64,000 nt of DNA, from positions 6,982,088 through 7,046,087 of the forward strand of contig NC_039362.1 of assembly GCF_003573695.1 (NCBI RefSeq), read 5' to 3'. Numbering within the stretch: the stretch's first letter is position 1; each line of letters begins with the position of its first letter. Under the pieces are notes generated by a model that did no database searches, was not told the DNA's origin, and saw nothing but the letters and a program-made list of their open reading frames with translations. The stretch is from Papaver somniferum (Eukaryota > Streptophyta > Magnoliopsida > Ranunculales > Papaveraceae). Below, in pieces: positions 11,914 through 22,930 of the stretch. The position numbers were made by a program, and so were the translations under genes.

Positions 11914-12577
11914 TTAGATACCACATAATGTAAACGGAGAAAACAAAGTATCAGTCACTACATATGGACAAGTAGTGATCCAGTCACTACATATGGACAA
12001 GTAGTTATCCTGAGAAAAGTATAGCATATGTAAGACTACCTTTAGCACTTGGGATTTTCTTCGGTCCAACTGATTTCTGAATTTACAAGCTAATTTGACT
12101 ATTTTCTTCCGAATCTTCAGTTGCACTTTCTCATCATCTCCAAAACTGGCCCCCTCATATTTGATTTTTGACTTCGACCAGCTCACATAATGCACTGGAC
12201 CACTTCTCATTTGGAATGTTGCGACAGTAGTCAGCAACCCAAGGCCTTCCCAAATTAACCATTTCTTGAAGAGCTTCCTCGTATCTTGCAGGAGAAAGCT
12301 CGTATCTTGCCTTTTGGAAAGAATCTGTTACTTCTTTATACTTTCCGTTAGACTTTGCGATAGGTAAGTTTTGGCCCAAGTGGAAGTAGCAAAAGCTATG
12401 ATGAGATTTAGGAAATACTATGGGAATATATTTAACTAACCCTTCAGCTCGGTCAGTCATAAATTAAAGTGATTGGGCGATCATCATAACCCAAAGCTTC
12501 CTTCAGATTCTTCAAAAACCATTCCCAACTGTCATTAGTTTCTGCAGAAACTAATGCATATGCGAGAGGATAAAAAC
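11914..12577 (-). pseudogene. MULE1 central transposase (DDE) exon, inverted
   Basis: On the minus strand, an acceptor (ttgtag near 12578) is followed by FYPLAYALVSAETNDSWEWF, a one-base frameshift near 12465, then TDRAEGLVKYIPIVFP and HHSFCYFHLGQNL. This is the second-aspartate region of the MULE transposase core, and it corresponds to 55921-56320 of MULE2. After WSSALCELVEV (about 12170) the homology to MULE2 stops and a Lys-rich segment of unknown origin follows to 11914. The SWIM zinc finger is absent. Confidence 0.8.
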
Positions 12578-12786
12578 CTACAAAAAGGAATTCTCAGCTA
12601 TGTTAAGCAACTGCTAAAAAGAAAACAACCAGTACAAATCAGTATGTAGTGTGGAAACCTAACGGTACATATTGACATGCAGTAAAGTATACTTAACATT
12701 TATTCCTAAAAATCGGCTGAACACCATCAGTACATATAAAAAATGTAATTAGATTACTCATTGACTACAATATTAACAATGAGTAT

Positions 12787-13166
12787 ACTACTACATGCTG
12801 ATATTACATGTCAGTATACTACTACATATTGATATACTCAAACTCTACATGTAATATCAGTATCTACTATATAAAAGTTACTAACAACACATTTTGTTAT
12901 TGACATTAAATTCAAATAAACAGTGCATATTAAACTAGATCTTCCATAGGAACAAGAAAAAAACAGTAAACTTGGTTGTCGTTAATATATGTTGCCGCCA
13001 TGAGAGCTCCTTTGAAAGTCCCAGTAAGAAATGTAAAATCCAAGAATATCATTGGACGACACAATCTATTGCCCTCTTTACAAGCTCCAAATCAAATAAA
13101 CAGTCTATTGAATCTCTTTGTTGCATCATTGAAGTCGAAATCAATATAGGACCCAGGGTTTGGTTA
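12787..13166 (-). repeat. MULE1 inverted-repeat arm 2 (end of exon 1, minus strand)
   Basis: Reverse complement of 10273-10652 with a few substitutions. It encodes on minus the same TNPGS-to-CINDNQ end of exon 1 and is followed in the minus direction by the intron and the DDE exon. It therefore keeps the normal exon order that is broken on the plus strand. It ends abruptly where the truncated LTR of element H starts. Confidence 0.9.
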
Positions 13167-13595
13167 ATGAGTATTTGGAACTCTCTAGATCTAGTTTTTG
13201 GGGAAGAAGATGAATACAAAAGAGAAGGTTGACCTCCCTTTCTCTCTCTACAAAGTGTGTCTCCCTAAAGTGTCCCTCTCCTTTTTCTTTTTGATTATCC
13301 TCCTTTCTCTGTCTTGCCTTTCTCTTTATATAGGTATTTACATAATGGATGACAGCTCATATATGGTGGGGTTCTGCTAACATTCCCCTAATTTCGGATC
13401 TGGCTTGCGGTATTTTCGCAAACTTACAAATGTTAACTTCGCAAACATCCTAAATTTCGCACGATCATCATACTTTTCTCACGTTTAAGCTGATGTCATC
13501 TGTTATGTCATTTCTGAAATCATATTGCGATGTCTTCGTGATATATTGCTAGTAATTTCGCAAGCGTGTCGTTGTTGCGAGATTCTGATCCTACA
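13164..13595 (-). repeat. Element H 3' LTR, truncated
   Basis: 432 bp that match 17508-17957 with a few substitutions and an 18-bp length difference. The outer roughly 220 bp of the LTR are missing at the junction with MULE1 arm 2. Confidence 0.75.
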
Positions 13596-13795
13596 TCTTG
13601 CCTCTTTTTTCTTGAATATTTCTTGAAGAGCGATCTTCAGGAAAAAATCCGTTGTTGTAATTGTTGGAGCGAGATACGTGTTGTTGGAGTAGTCTTTGAT
13701 CTTTGCTGATGAAGGAACGAGCGAAAGAATACTAGACTTGAAAAGTACGTACTTGCCTCTATTCTTTTGTGAAGTTCCGGAATGTTGCGAAGTAA

Positions 13796-13945
13796 ATAAG
13801 AAGTATCATCTCTTGAAGTATGCAAAGTATGAAGTATCCTTGAAGAAGTATAAGAAAAATGAAGTATCCTTGATGAAGTATAAGAAGCATGAAGTATCCT
13901 TGATGAAGTATAAGAAGTATTCAATCCTCGAAATATAAGAAGTAT
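13796..13945 (+). repeat. Tandem repeat of about 33 bp (gaagtatccttgatgaagta)
   Basis: Three to four tandem variants of gaagtatccttgatgaagta followed by taagaa, in the interior of element H. The Ser/Tyr- or Lys-rich ORFs here are products of the repeat. Confidence 0.75.
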
Positions 13946-14209
13946 CCGTCCTTGAATGAGAATAATAAGTATTGCCTCTATTCATGCGAAATTATTACTC
14001 CATTTTTGGTGATTCTTGCCGAGAAGATAAAGAACATAAAATGTTTTCTTGGTAATCCATAGTTGCCTATGTTCTTTATCTATGAGGGTAGAATCCTTGA
14101 GAAAATGTTGAATGTGCGAAATGTTTCTTCATTCTTATCTTGCCTATGTCTCATGTTTTGTGCTCATGCGATAGTATAATCTCTTCAAGTTGCTTAAAAT
14201 TGTGCGAAA

Positions 14210-14425
14210 TAATTGAGCGAGATAATCACATCATTCGAAATAATCACATTCTGCGAAATTCTGACACATTCTACGAAATTTCGAATCATTCTGCGAAGTT
14301 CTGAATCATTCTACGAAGTTCTGAATAATCTTGCGAAATTCTGAATAATCCTGTGAAATTCTGAGTAATCCTGAATAAATCTGCTAAATTCTGCGATATT
14401 ATTGCGAAATTCTGCAATATTATTC
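14210..14425 (+). repeat. Degenerate tandem repeat of about 21 bp (ctgcgaaattctgaatcat)
   Basis: About ten variants of ctgcgaaattctgaataat follow one another. The word tgcgaaat is also frequent elsewhere in element H (for example 15770-15870), so it is a building block of the whole interior. Confidence 0.7.
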
Positions 14426-14924
14426 CGCACAGTTTTGTAAAGTACTTGTGCGAATATAATGCTTATGTTATGAAATGTGTATGCGATGTTTATGCTATGA
14501 AATGCTTATGCAATGCTTTTATGATGCGAGTATGATGCTTGTATGATGAGAATGCTTATCTATTGCAATGTATAGCTAATGTTTGTGTTACTTAGTTCAT
14601 TTTGCACGCTAAAATTGATGTAGCTTTAAATTGCCTCCATTCTCCATTTCTCTGGCTTTTTCTTTAGTGTATACATTCCTCTTCGTGTAGTTATTGTTCC
14701 TCACAAGTTCTTACTTGTGTTTCATCTTTCCTATTTCCTGCACTATTAGTATATCATAACAGTATGATCATAGTACCAAGTCTGCGGCATTTTCACTGCC
14801 TCAGTTTCATTTCCATATACATTTTCGCAAGCTTATTTGCTTACATATAATCATTTTCGCAAGCTTATTTGCTTACTCATCTTCTTATGTGGTCTTATTT
14901 TTCCTTCCTAGTTAAAGGTCTTAT

Positions 14925-15255
14925 TTTGCCACCTCTTGTCATTGCGACAAAATCACAGGACGTTTTTGCACTTTCATGCAAAAACCCATTGACCCTGCCT
15001 TAACTTTATCTTTTGTATTATTGCCTCTTTAGGATTGTTGCGACAATATGACAGGCCTAAATATTATTGCGAAAATAAAGCCCCATGACATTGCCGTCTT
15101 GCGACGAAATCGCAGGACGTCTTCATACTTTCATGTAATGACCCATTGATCTCGTCTTATCTTTTTATCTAGTATTATTGCCTCTTCAGGATTTTCGCAC
15201 AAATACGACAAGCCTTAATACCCTTGCGAGTAAAAAGCCTCATGACATTTGCGTC
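14925..15255 (+). repeat. Two diverged tandem copies of about 160 bp
   Basis: 14935-15075 and 15090-15250 share the order: cgacaaaatcacaggacgt / cgacgaaatcgcaggacgt, ctttcatg, acccattga, tattattgcctctt, aggatt, ccatgacatt / tcatgacatt. They have diverged clearly, so this is an old duplication. Confidence 0.65.
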
Positions 15256-16427
15256 TTAAGACACTTATCAGCTCCCTAATGAAGGGTGCCGCCCTTATCT
15301 CCCCCATGGTTTCCCCTTCATGGAGGAGTACTTCTACCATACAAGGTTAGCTCCTCCCGTCCGGTCTTAACAACAACCAGTTGTTTTGGCAGCCTCTTGT
15401 CCATTTTACCTATAGAGCTTATGGTTACGAGACTGCACCCTAAGTGGGGTTTTCTTCGGGCCGAGTGCATCATTTTCCAAGACTTTTCAAGAGTGGTAAA
15501 GAGGCTGCAACGCCCCCTGCACTCTTGACTCAATCGTGTACCTCGGCGCCTTGATCGATTTCTGCACTCCTTAGAAGAGACCCCTAGTCTTCCAACCTAA
15601 AGAAAAAGCTTAGGTTGAAAATCCAAGGTACCTCTCCTGGATGGGTTTTATTGACCCCAAATCTCCATGACTCAGGTTCTAGGGGCGGTGTAACCTTTTC
15701 CCTGAGCCATGCAATAGGTACCCCCTTCTATGACGCACTTTAGGTCTTACATTTGCCTCTTGCGTAATTTTATTCTCGAACTAGGGTGTACGCCATAAAG
15801 TTTCGCCTCTATCTGCGAAATTTTATTCGCGTTTCTGCGAAATTTTCGCGTCTCTTTGTTTCTGCGAAATATTCGCGTTTCTTTATTCTCTCATTCATCT
15901 TTTCATTTATGTCATCTCTTTCATTCATTCTTTCATCTCTTTCATTCATTCTTTCATTCTCATAATATCTTATCATTTGAATCAAAATAAATATTTAAGA
16001 GAAATTATAATACATGGTAACTCTGAAATCTTTGTAGTTGTGAAATCTTTGTAATTCTGCGATTCTATCGCGTTTTGTAAATCAAATCAAAAATCTTTTT
16101 ATTCTCTGCAAAAGAAATATTCTAGAGAAACATATAAATTGAATTTTCTCAGTTTTCTGTAATTTTGAATTCTCTAAATCTCTATAATTTTGAAGTCCTT
16201 GTAATCTTGAAATCTTAGTAATACTTATAATTTTTGAAATCTTTGTAATCGTGCGATTGAGCTTTTTGTAAATCAAATCAAAAATCTTTTTATTCGTTCC
16301 TAGTATAAAGTAAAATGTTCAAGGAGGTGGTACTTGTCTTTCATGTGAGTCGCTATTGTTGTCAGAGAAGTGAATAAATGCCTTGAAATGTATGAATTTC
16401 GCGCAGCAAAAAGAAGTGTGAGAAGTG

Positions 16428-16932
16428 AGACTTGAATCCTCGACCTGTTTCTTGGATTTTCTTGCACCATACCAACTGTGCTAAGCCTATCTTGCGAAAT
16501 AACCAAATTTCTTGCGAAGTAATCAAATTCCAACTGTGTGAGAGACAATTCTGTATAAATTTCGCGTAAAAAAAATAATCATGCGAGAAGCAAGAATTGA
16601 TCTCGAGACCTGCTGCTTGCATTCATGCCTCGTGACTAATTGTGCAAGCTTATTCTTTGCGAAATATATCTACGAGATTATCATCAACTCTCTTCTGTGC
16701 GAAATAATCAAAGAAATATATGTGCGAAAAAATACGCCTGTGTTGGGACTTGATCACACGACCATGAACTCATTAACTTCGCAGATGACCAATTGTGCTG
16801 CCTCTTGTTTGCGAAATAATGAAACCATATTGTGAAATTATCATTTTTTCGCTCTCTGTAAAATATGTGTCTCTGCGAATTCGAACCCGTGACCTATTTG
16901 TTGTTCGCTCAGCCTTGAACAATCTGTGCGAA
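16428..16932 (-). repeat. Array of four tRNA-like (A-box/B-box) modules
   Basis: Four units of about 62 bp, at 16428-16489, 16589-16651, 16743-16803 and 16871-16932, read on the minus strand like decayed tRNA genes. Each has an A-box-like segment (best: CTTAGCACAGTTGGTATGG in the 16428 unit) and a B-box-like segment (best: GGTCACGGGTTCGAATTC in the 16871 unit). Spacing is 161, 154 and 128 bp. None folds convincingly into a full cloverleaf by eye, so they are not called as tRNA genes. Confidence 0.6.
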
Positions 16933-17290
16933 TTTCTGTTTGTGATAGAAATTGCAGCATCTGCCTCTTATCTTTTCTTCGTCCTTCCTTAACTTCTTTC
17001 ACATTTGCCTTCTTCTCCTGAACATGAAAATCTTCCACTGAAACTTCCATTTTTTCCTTAAATTTCACCACAACAACTAATTTTTTTCTCTCCCTCTTTT
17101 CATGTCTTTGAATTGTTGATGATGTTTACTCCATGAAAGTGTGATTTCTTCCATAAAATTTCCATTTTTGAACCTAAACTTTGTAGATCTAGAAAAATAT
17201 GAATAATAGCTAATCTTCATGGAAATTTTTTGAACCAACAAGTTACATGAGGGATAAATCCTTTACTCCTCTATGTTTCTAGCGCCAAAA

Positions 17291-17957
17291 TGTAGTTGCA
17301 GGAAATCCCACAAGACACCCCTTGTATTATCATGACTATAATTGCTAGATCTAAACTTATTTGATATGAAAATAAAGATAAAAATAATGATAATAGAAAA
17401 TAAGACACAAGATTTACGTGGTTCGATCAATATGATCTACATCCACGAGGTTAGGGATCTTCACTATGATTGTTTGTAATTACATATGGATTAAAATTGA
17501 GACTCCATTAATGAGTATTTGGAGCTCTCTAGATCTAGTTTTTGGGGAAGAAGATGAATACAAAAGAGAAGGTTGACCTCCCTTTCTCTCTCTACAAAAC
17601 GTGTCTCTCTACAAAGTGTGTCTCCCTAAAGTGTCTCTCTCATTTTTCTTTTTGATTATCCTCCTTTCTCTCTCTTGCCTTTCTCTTTATATAGGTATTT
17701 ACATAATGGATGACAACTCATATATGGTGGGGTACAACTAACATTTCCCCTAATTTCGGATCTGGCTTGCGGTATTTTCGCAAACTTACAAATGTTAACT
17801 TCGCAAACATCCTAAATTTCGCACGATCATCATACTTTTCTCATGATTAAGCTGATATCATCTGTTATGTCATTTCTGAAATCATACTGCGATGTCTTCG
17901 TGATGTATTGTTAGTAATTTCGCAAGCGTGTCGTTGTTGCGAGATTCTGATCCTATA
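17291..17957 (-). repeat. Element H 5' LTR (minus orientation)
   Basis: A 667-bp LTR bounded by tgtagttgcagg and gatcctata on the plus strand. It holds a TATA-like ctctttatata (17683-17693, minus TATATAAAGAG). Compared with the truncated copy it has one extra 18-bp repeat of the ctctctacaaa type. Confidence 0.65.
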
Positions 17958-18807
17958 ATGAAAATTAGGCGCAGGCCCAGAGTTTTCAAAATTCCTTTTT
18001 ATTCTTTTTTATTTCCCAATTTAGCCTCAGTTTCAGTTTCAGGGATTTAGTTTCAGAGATTCAGTTTCTGAGAGATTGAGAAGGAGATAGAATATGAGCG
18101 AGAACTGAGAGATTCAATTATCGAGAGCTGATAAGGAATTGATTGAGAGATTGAATTTACTCAACAAAAATAATTCAAGCTTTAGCCTCACTTGTTCTGA
18201 TCGAGAGATTGAGGAGGAGGTAGAATAGCATCGAGAGCTGATTGAGAGATTTGATTTACTCAGCAAAGATAATTCGAAATTCAAGCTTCAGGTTCGTTCG
18301 TTTTCATGACAATCTTGATTCTGATTTTTGTTTAATCTTGATTCAATTCTATGTTTTAGTTTCTGTAAGATTAAGATCTATTATTTTAGGTTTTCGAAGC
18401 TTAATTTAGGGTTTCAAATCGTTTTTTAGATCTTTTAAGCTTGTTTTTGAATTTTTATTTATTTTCTAGGTTTTGAAATTGTTACGATCAATGTAGATCT
18501 TTTCGATTCAATTTTTTTGTTTCGATTTCATGTTCTGATGTTGATATACTAATTTACTAGGCTTTGCTTCTGTTCCATTCGATTTTTTATTTGATTTGTT
18601 TTTCCATTCTTATTTTTGATCTGTTATCTGTTACGTTAAGGTAGATGTTATTGATTTTGATATCCAGTTGATTTCTGATCTAATCATGGTTAATGCAGAT
18701 TGTTTGTTGTTGTTGATTTGATCTTTTAATTTTGTGTAAGAATTTTTGTGAAGCAATGCCTAGATAGATATGTTTGATATTTTCTCTTTGTGTTTTGCAG
18801 GGTGAAA
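17958..18807 (+). other. MULE2 leader and 5' intron
   Basis: Noncoding sequence with repeated tcagtttcag and gagagattga words (18025-18270), then a T-rich intron-like stretch ending in gtgttttgcag at 18800, right before the transposase start. Probable 5' UTR plus intron. Confidence 0.55.
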
Positions 18808-19700
18808 ATGTCTGTTGCTAGTGCACTAGCTGTAATTCACTACTTCAGTGAATTCTTAGCACATCCTGTTGATGTCAACACAACTCTGGAGTCTTTGAAG
18901 ACAGCCGTTTGCCAGAAGTGGACTCATTCATTACCTCATCATATCAAATTTTCCTTTAATGATAGAAACAAGTTTGTGCGAGTTGATTCTGATATTCTGC
19001 TTCAGTGTTTTGTATCTCGTTGCCACTGTAAAGGTCATAAGAACTTTGATTTACTTGTCGAAGTTGGATGTAATTCTTCCAGAAGTCATAGTAGAGGTTC
19101 AAGTAGTCGTGTAATAGAACCTGAACCCGAAGAAGCTATGGTGAATTTCCTTGAATATGCCTGTTAACAAGGTTCTTAGGACTGAAGGTTGGGATAAATT
19201 ACTTGGTGATGTTGGTAAAGTTTTTTTTGGAGGTGTAGCAGAGGTACGTATCGTAGTGAAGAAATACGAGTTAAAGTCTGGGTATGTTCTTGTATATACT
19301 AAGAATGAACCTAGCAGGTTCTATGCAAAATGCTCTAAAGAAGATTTCCCTTGGGAGTATAAGGTTTGTGCTGTTGATGTTGAAAACAGGATGCTTAAGG
19401 TTAAGAAATATGTTAGCAGTCATCACTGTGGTGTTGGATGTGAAAGGCTTTTCCACGGGCTTAGCAGTAAATTTGTTTCTAGTATAATCAAAGATGAAAT
19501 CAGAAGTGATCCGAGTTTCAAAGCTTCTGATTTGAAAAAGTTTTTCAAAACTAGCTACAGGATCAATGTGAAATACTACCAAGCTTACAATGGAAGGGAT
19601 AAAGTGTTTGGGGATATATTTGGTGAGGATGCCGTATTGTATTCACATCTTGTATGGTATGTAGATACCATTCGCAGCACAAATCCTGGGAGTTGGATTG
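18808..19700 (+). pseudogene. MULE2 transposase, N-terminal part
   Basis: Start MSVASALAV at 18808 follows a splice acceptor and aligns with the MULE1 start. The first 110 residues match the MULE1 N-terminus (TLESLKTAVCQKW; a Ser/Arg-rich end). A one-base frameshift near 19150 is followed by LRTEGWDKLLGDVGKVFFGG and the zinc-binding MLKVKKYVSSHHCGVGC block (about 19390-19440), then WYVDTIRSTNPGSW. Coding stops exactly at the insertion point of element C. This is the MuDR-type DNA-binding domain. Confidence 0.88.
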
Positions 19701-20015
19701 TGTTGATGGTGGTTTTTAGCTTAGGGTTAAAATCGTAAAACTGTACAACTGACATGACGTCACTATGACCATTAGCATATTTATTGAATCAATCAGCATG
19801 CCTACGCAAGAATTACCGGGGTACCTTTTTTTATGGATCATGTTCCACGGAAGAACCCTTAACATCGACTGACATCATCTATGCCAAAACCTAATTCTCA
19901 TGCTACCGCGCCAAGGCATGCCAACCGCACCACTGTGCCAATGGCAAACCATGCCAACCACGTCTACCGCTCCAAGGCATTCCGACCATGCCATCCGCAC
20001 CACTGTGCCAATGGT

Positions 20016-22396
20016 TGTTAGAGCATAGCTCGGTCGACCTCGCATGCGTTTCTATCTCAAGCATGTTTGTCAATGTTAGTGATCAAAACTATGAGTCTTG
20101 ATTTCTAGTCTACATAGCTAAGTCTCGGACTAGGATAGAAAAGTGTAGTTGAGCTCAAGGACTTCATGGTGATTCATCATACAACGACGAAGATCTACTC
20201 AAGGAACCGTGGAACTTCATCAACAAAAATGTATGTGGAGACTTGAACTTATCTATCACTCAAAAGTCTATCTCTTTTATCTCCTACTTCTTATGAGATA
20301 AAAAGTTGTATGCTATATAGACTGAATCATACACATTTGATATTTCGATCCGAGTATATATCTCCTATCTATATCTCGAAATCGTGTGTTGGTAAAGCGT
20401 TTCGCTTTGATCAAGTTTATCTTCGCCTAGTGACGAAAGTCATGAAAAGTTTCAATTACCTTGAGAATTGCTCTGACATGAAACGGCCTGTGAATAACGA
20501 CTATATAACGTCCTCTGAGAATGTCTCAATGATTGGAATGAGAGTTTAGATTACATAACCATATATTCCTTATCCGAAGTTTTCGAACTTTGTTGATTGA
20601 GAGAAACCGGAGGAATTGGCTTTGCCAAGTCCGCGAACTTAGTCCGCGAACTGACGGAAGTTCTCTTACCGAGAATTTCTGCTGGGATTTTCCAAAAACT
20701 CGGTTGCGTGTTAGTCCACGAACTGGCGGAAGTCTCCTTGCCGAGATTTTCTGCTGAGTTTGAAAACTCTGCCGGTTGACTTAAGTCCGTGAACTTGTTT
20801 GTGAGCTTAAGTGTTAATGATCTAAAGATGTGCTCTGAACATGAAACTTAAATTACTAAGGAATGCTTTATGCAAACCGTGGCTATAAAGTTCATGAGCC
20901 GATTCATCAATCGAATCATCTTTGTTTCAATCGTGTCTTGTGTAGTTACATAAGATCTCATAGCAATTGAACAACTCTCTAACTAGTTCATTTGAGTCAA
21001 TTGAACTAGTTATGGTGAAGAAGAACAAGGTTAATATGAAATGCTCATATGGTTAACCTTTTGGGTTACTATGTTGAACCAACATACACGTTTGGGCATG
21101 GTTATCGCAAACCCAGTAAACGTCTACCCAAGTGTGCATGACAAGCTAAGTTTTCGATCTAACGGTTGAGAAATATTAGCTTGAATCTAAATCAGGTTTT
21201 CATCTAACGATGAATATTGATTGCTTTGTAACTAAGGTAAAACCCTGATTTGAAGGCTATATAAAGGAGACATCTAGCATTGTGGAAAACTAATCCCCAC
21301 ACGTCTGTGTGATACTAGTGCGCTCGCTAGAGTCGATTCTCCTTTAAACTTTGATTTTCTTCTCTAAAACCAGGTTAACGACTTAAAGACTTCATTGGGA
21401 TTGTGAAGCCAGACCGATACTACTTTTATCGTAGTTGTGTGATCTGATCTTGCATATTCTATCGTACGAGTACAATCTATTGATTGGCTTGAGATCGTGA
21501 GAGTTCTCCGATAGGAAAGATAAAGAAGTCACAAACATCTTCGTCTCACTGTTTGTGATTCCTCGACAAACCGCTTGTGTAGTTAAGAAGGATTGTTGAA
21601 AGGTGGTTGATTAATCTAGGATGTTCTTCGGGAATATAAGACCGGATTATCAATTGGTGCATGTTCACCTTGATTTTATATCTTAAGACGGAACAAAACC
21701 TAGGGTTTTTCTGTGGGAGACATATTTATCCTTTGATAGATTGTTCTGTGTGAGACAGATTTGTTTATTATCAAGTCTGCGATTTTGGGTTGCAGCAACT
21801 CTTAGTTGTGGGTGAGATTAGCTAAGGGAATCAAGTGCGCAGTATCCTGCTGGGATCAGAGGTGTAGGAGTACAAATGTACCTGGATCGGTGGGAGACTG
21901 ATTGGGGTTCAAGTATAATCCAATCCGAAGTTAGCTTGGAGTAGGCTAGTGTCTGTAGCGGCTTAATACAGTGTGTACTCAATCTGGACTAGGTCCCGGG
22001 GTTTTTCTGCATTTGCGGTTTCCTCGTTAACAAAACTTCTGGTGTCTGTGTTATTTTTTTTCCGCATTATATTTGTTATATAATTGAAATAATACAGGTT
22101 GTGCGTTCGTAATCATCAATTGGAAATCCGACCTTTGGTTGTTGATTTATATTGATTGATCCTTGGACAATGGTCTTTGATACTATCCAAGTTATTCCTT
22201 GTATTTGATAAAGAATCGCTATTGTTTTTAGCTTGAGTAAAAATCAAATCAAGAGAGAGATATTAACTCCCTGAGATACTTTAATCTAGATTGAGTCTGA
22301 TTGTCTAGTTGATTTTATAGCAAAGTACTTTGGAGTTAGTCCATACATATTGCTAAGCGAAGTATTGGGTGGTGTTGTTAGACCCCCGCTTTTTCA
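20016..22396 (+). mobile_element. Element D: solo LTR, probably of a Copia element
   Basis: A 2,381-bp TG...CA segment (TGTTAGAGCATAGC ... CCCCCGCTTTTTCA) interrupts the C 5' LTR minisatellite and is flanked by atggt (20011-20015) and atggc (22397-22401), a 5-bp duplication with one later change. It has a TATA box TATATAAAGG (about 21259-21268) and no coding capacity, internal LTR pair or polypurine tract, so it is read as a solo LTR left by LTR-LTR recombination. The Copia assignment rests only on the look of the ends. Confidence 0.75.
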
Positions 22397-22930
22397 ATGG
22401 CAAACCATGCCAGCCACGTCTACCGCGCCAAGGCATGCCGACTATGCCAGCCGCACCACTGTGCCAATGGAAAACCAGGACAACCACATCTCCGCGCCAA
22501 GGCATGCCAACCATGCCAGCCACACCACTGTGCCGATGGCAAACCATGCCAGCCACATCTCCGCGCCAAGGCATGCCAAACATGCCAGCTGCACCACTGT
22601 GCCAATGACAAACCATGCCAACCACGTCTACCGCACCAAGGCATGCGAACCATGCCAGCCGCACCACTATGCCAATGGCAAACTATGCCAGCCACATCTC
22701 CGCGCCAAGGCATGCCGACCATGCCAGCCGCACCACTGTGCCAATGGAAAACCATGCCATGCACATCTCCGCGCCAAGGCATGCCAACCATGCCAGCCGC
22801 ACCACTATGCCGATGGCAAACCATGCCATCCACATCTCCGCGCCAAGGCATGCCAAACATGCCAGCCACGGCTACCGCGCCAAGGCATGCCAACCATGCT
22901 AGCCGCACCATGCGACAATGGCATGCCAAA
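22397..22930 (+). repeat. LTR minisatellite, unit about 70 bp (accatgccagccgcaccact)
   Basis: Tandem units of about 70 bp carry ccgcgccaaggcatgcc, accatgccagccgcaccact and gtgccaatggcaaacc. With the two units left of D (19900-20015), the 5' LTR holds about ten units; the 3' LTR holds about nine (53395-53890). The long His/Pro/Ala-rich ORFs on both strands are products of this array. Confidence 0.88.

Larger units (their letters stand above)
8858..12860. repeat. Dispersed degenerate motif field (tacatgtca / gatattacatgt / cagtatgtagt)
   Basis: Short related words such as tgatattacatgt, acatgtaatatcag and cagtatgtagt recur on both strands at 8880-9280, 10560-10820, 11520-11830, 11940-12010 and 12640-12860, in the noncoding parts of MULE1. 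They are not regular tandems. They look like subterminal or intron repeats specific to this element. Confidence 0.6.
8430..13166. mobile_element. MULE1: rearranged Mutator-like DNA transposon
   Basis: Transposase pieces homologous to MULE2 are present but scrambled: N-terminal exon on plus (9385-10467), C-terminal zinc-knuckle exon on plus (10844-11045), and the central DDE exon on minus (12577-11914) next to an inverted copy of the end of exon 1 (13166-12787). The left edge is approximate, taken at the pyrimidine-rich leader. The right edge is the abrupt join to element H at about 13164. No terminal inverted repeats or 9-bp target duplication were identified. Confidence 0.75.
13164..17957 (-). 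mobile_element. Element H: non-autonomous LTR retrotransposon (LARD-like)
   Basis: Two direct copies of one sequence (13164-13595 and 17508-17957) flank about 3.7 kb without gag or pol. Read on the minus strand, the LTR starts TGTAGGATCAG and ends GCAACTACA. The 5' LTR is followed by TTTTGGCGCTAG, reminiscent of a primer site, and the 3' LTR is preceded by purine-rich aagaaaaaagaggcaaga. The left (3') LTR is truncated where it meets MULE1. The interior is made of tandem repeats and a tRNA-like array. Confidence 0.7.

Noticed and set aside
16871..16932. A tRNA gene on the minus strand
   Set aside because: The B-box is good, but the A-box half and acceptor pairing are not convincing by eye, and three other decayed copies lie alongside; reported as tRNA-like modules.
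19701..20015. MULE2 transposase continuing to the stop at 19738
   Set aside because: The last residues of that frame are read from the LTR of element C; the true continuation is at 55299.
22397..22930. CRISPR-like regular array
   Set aside because: Units are contiguous tandem repeats of about 70 bp without unique spacers, inside an LTR of a plant retrotransposon.
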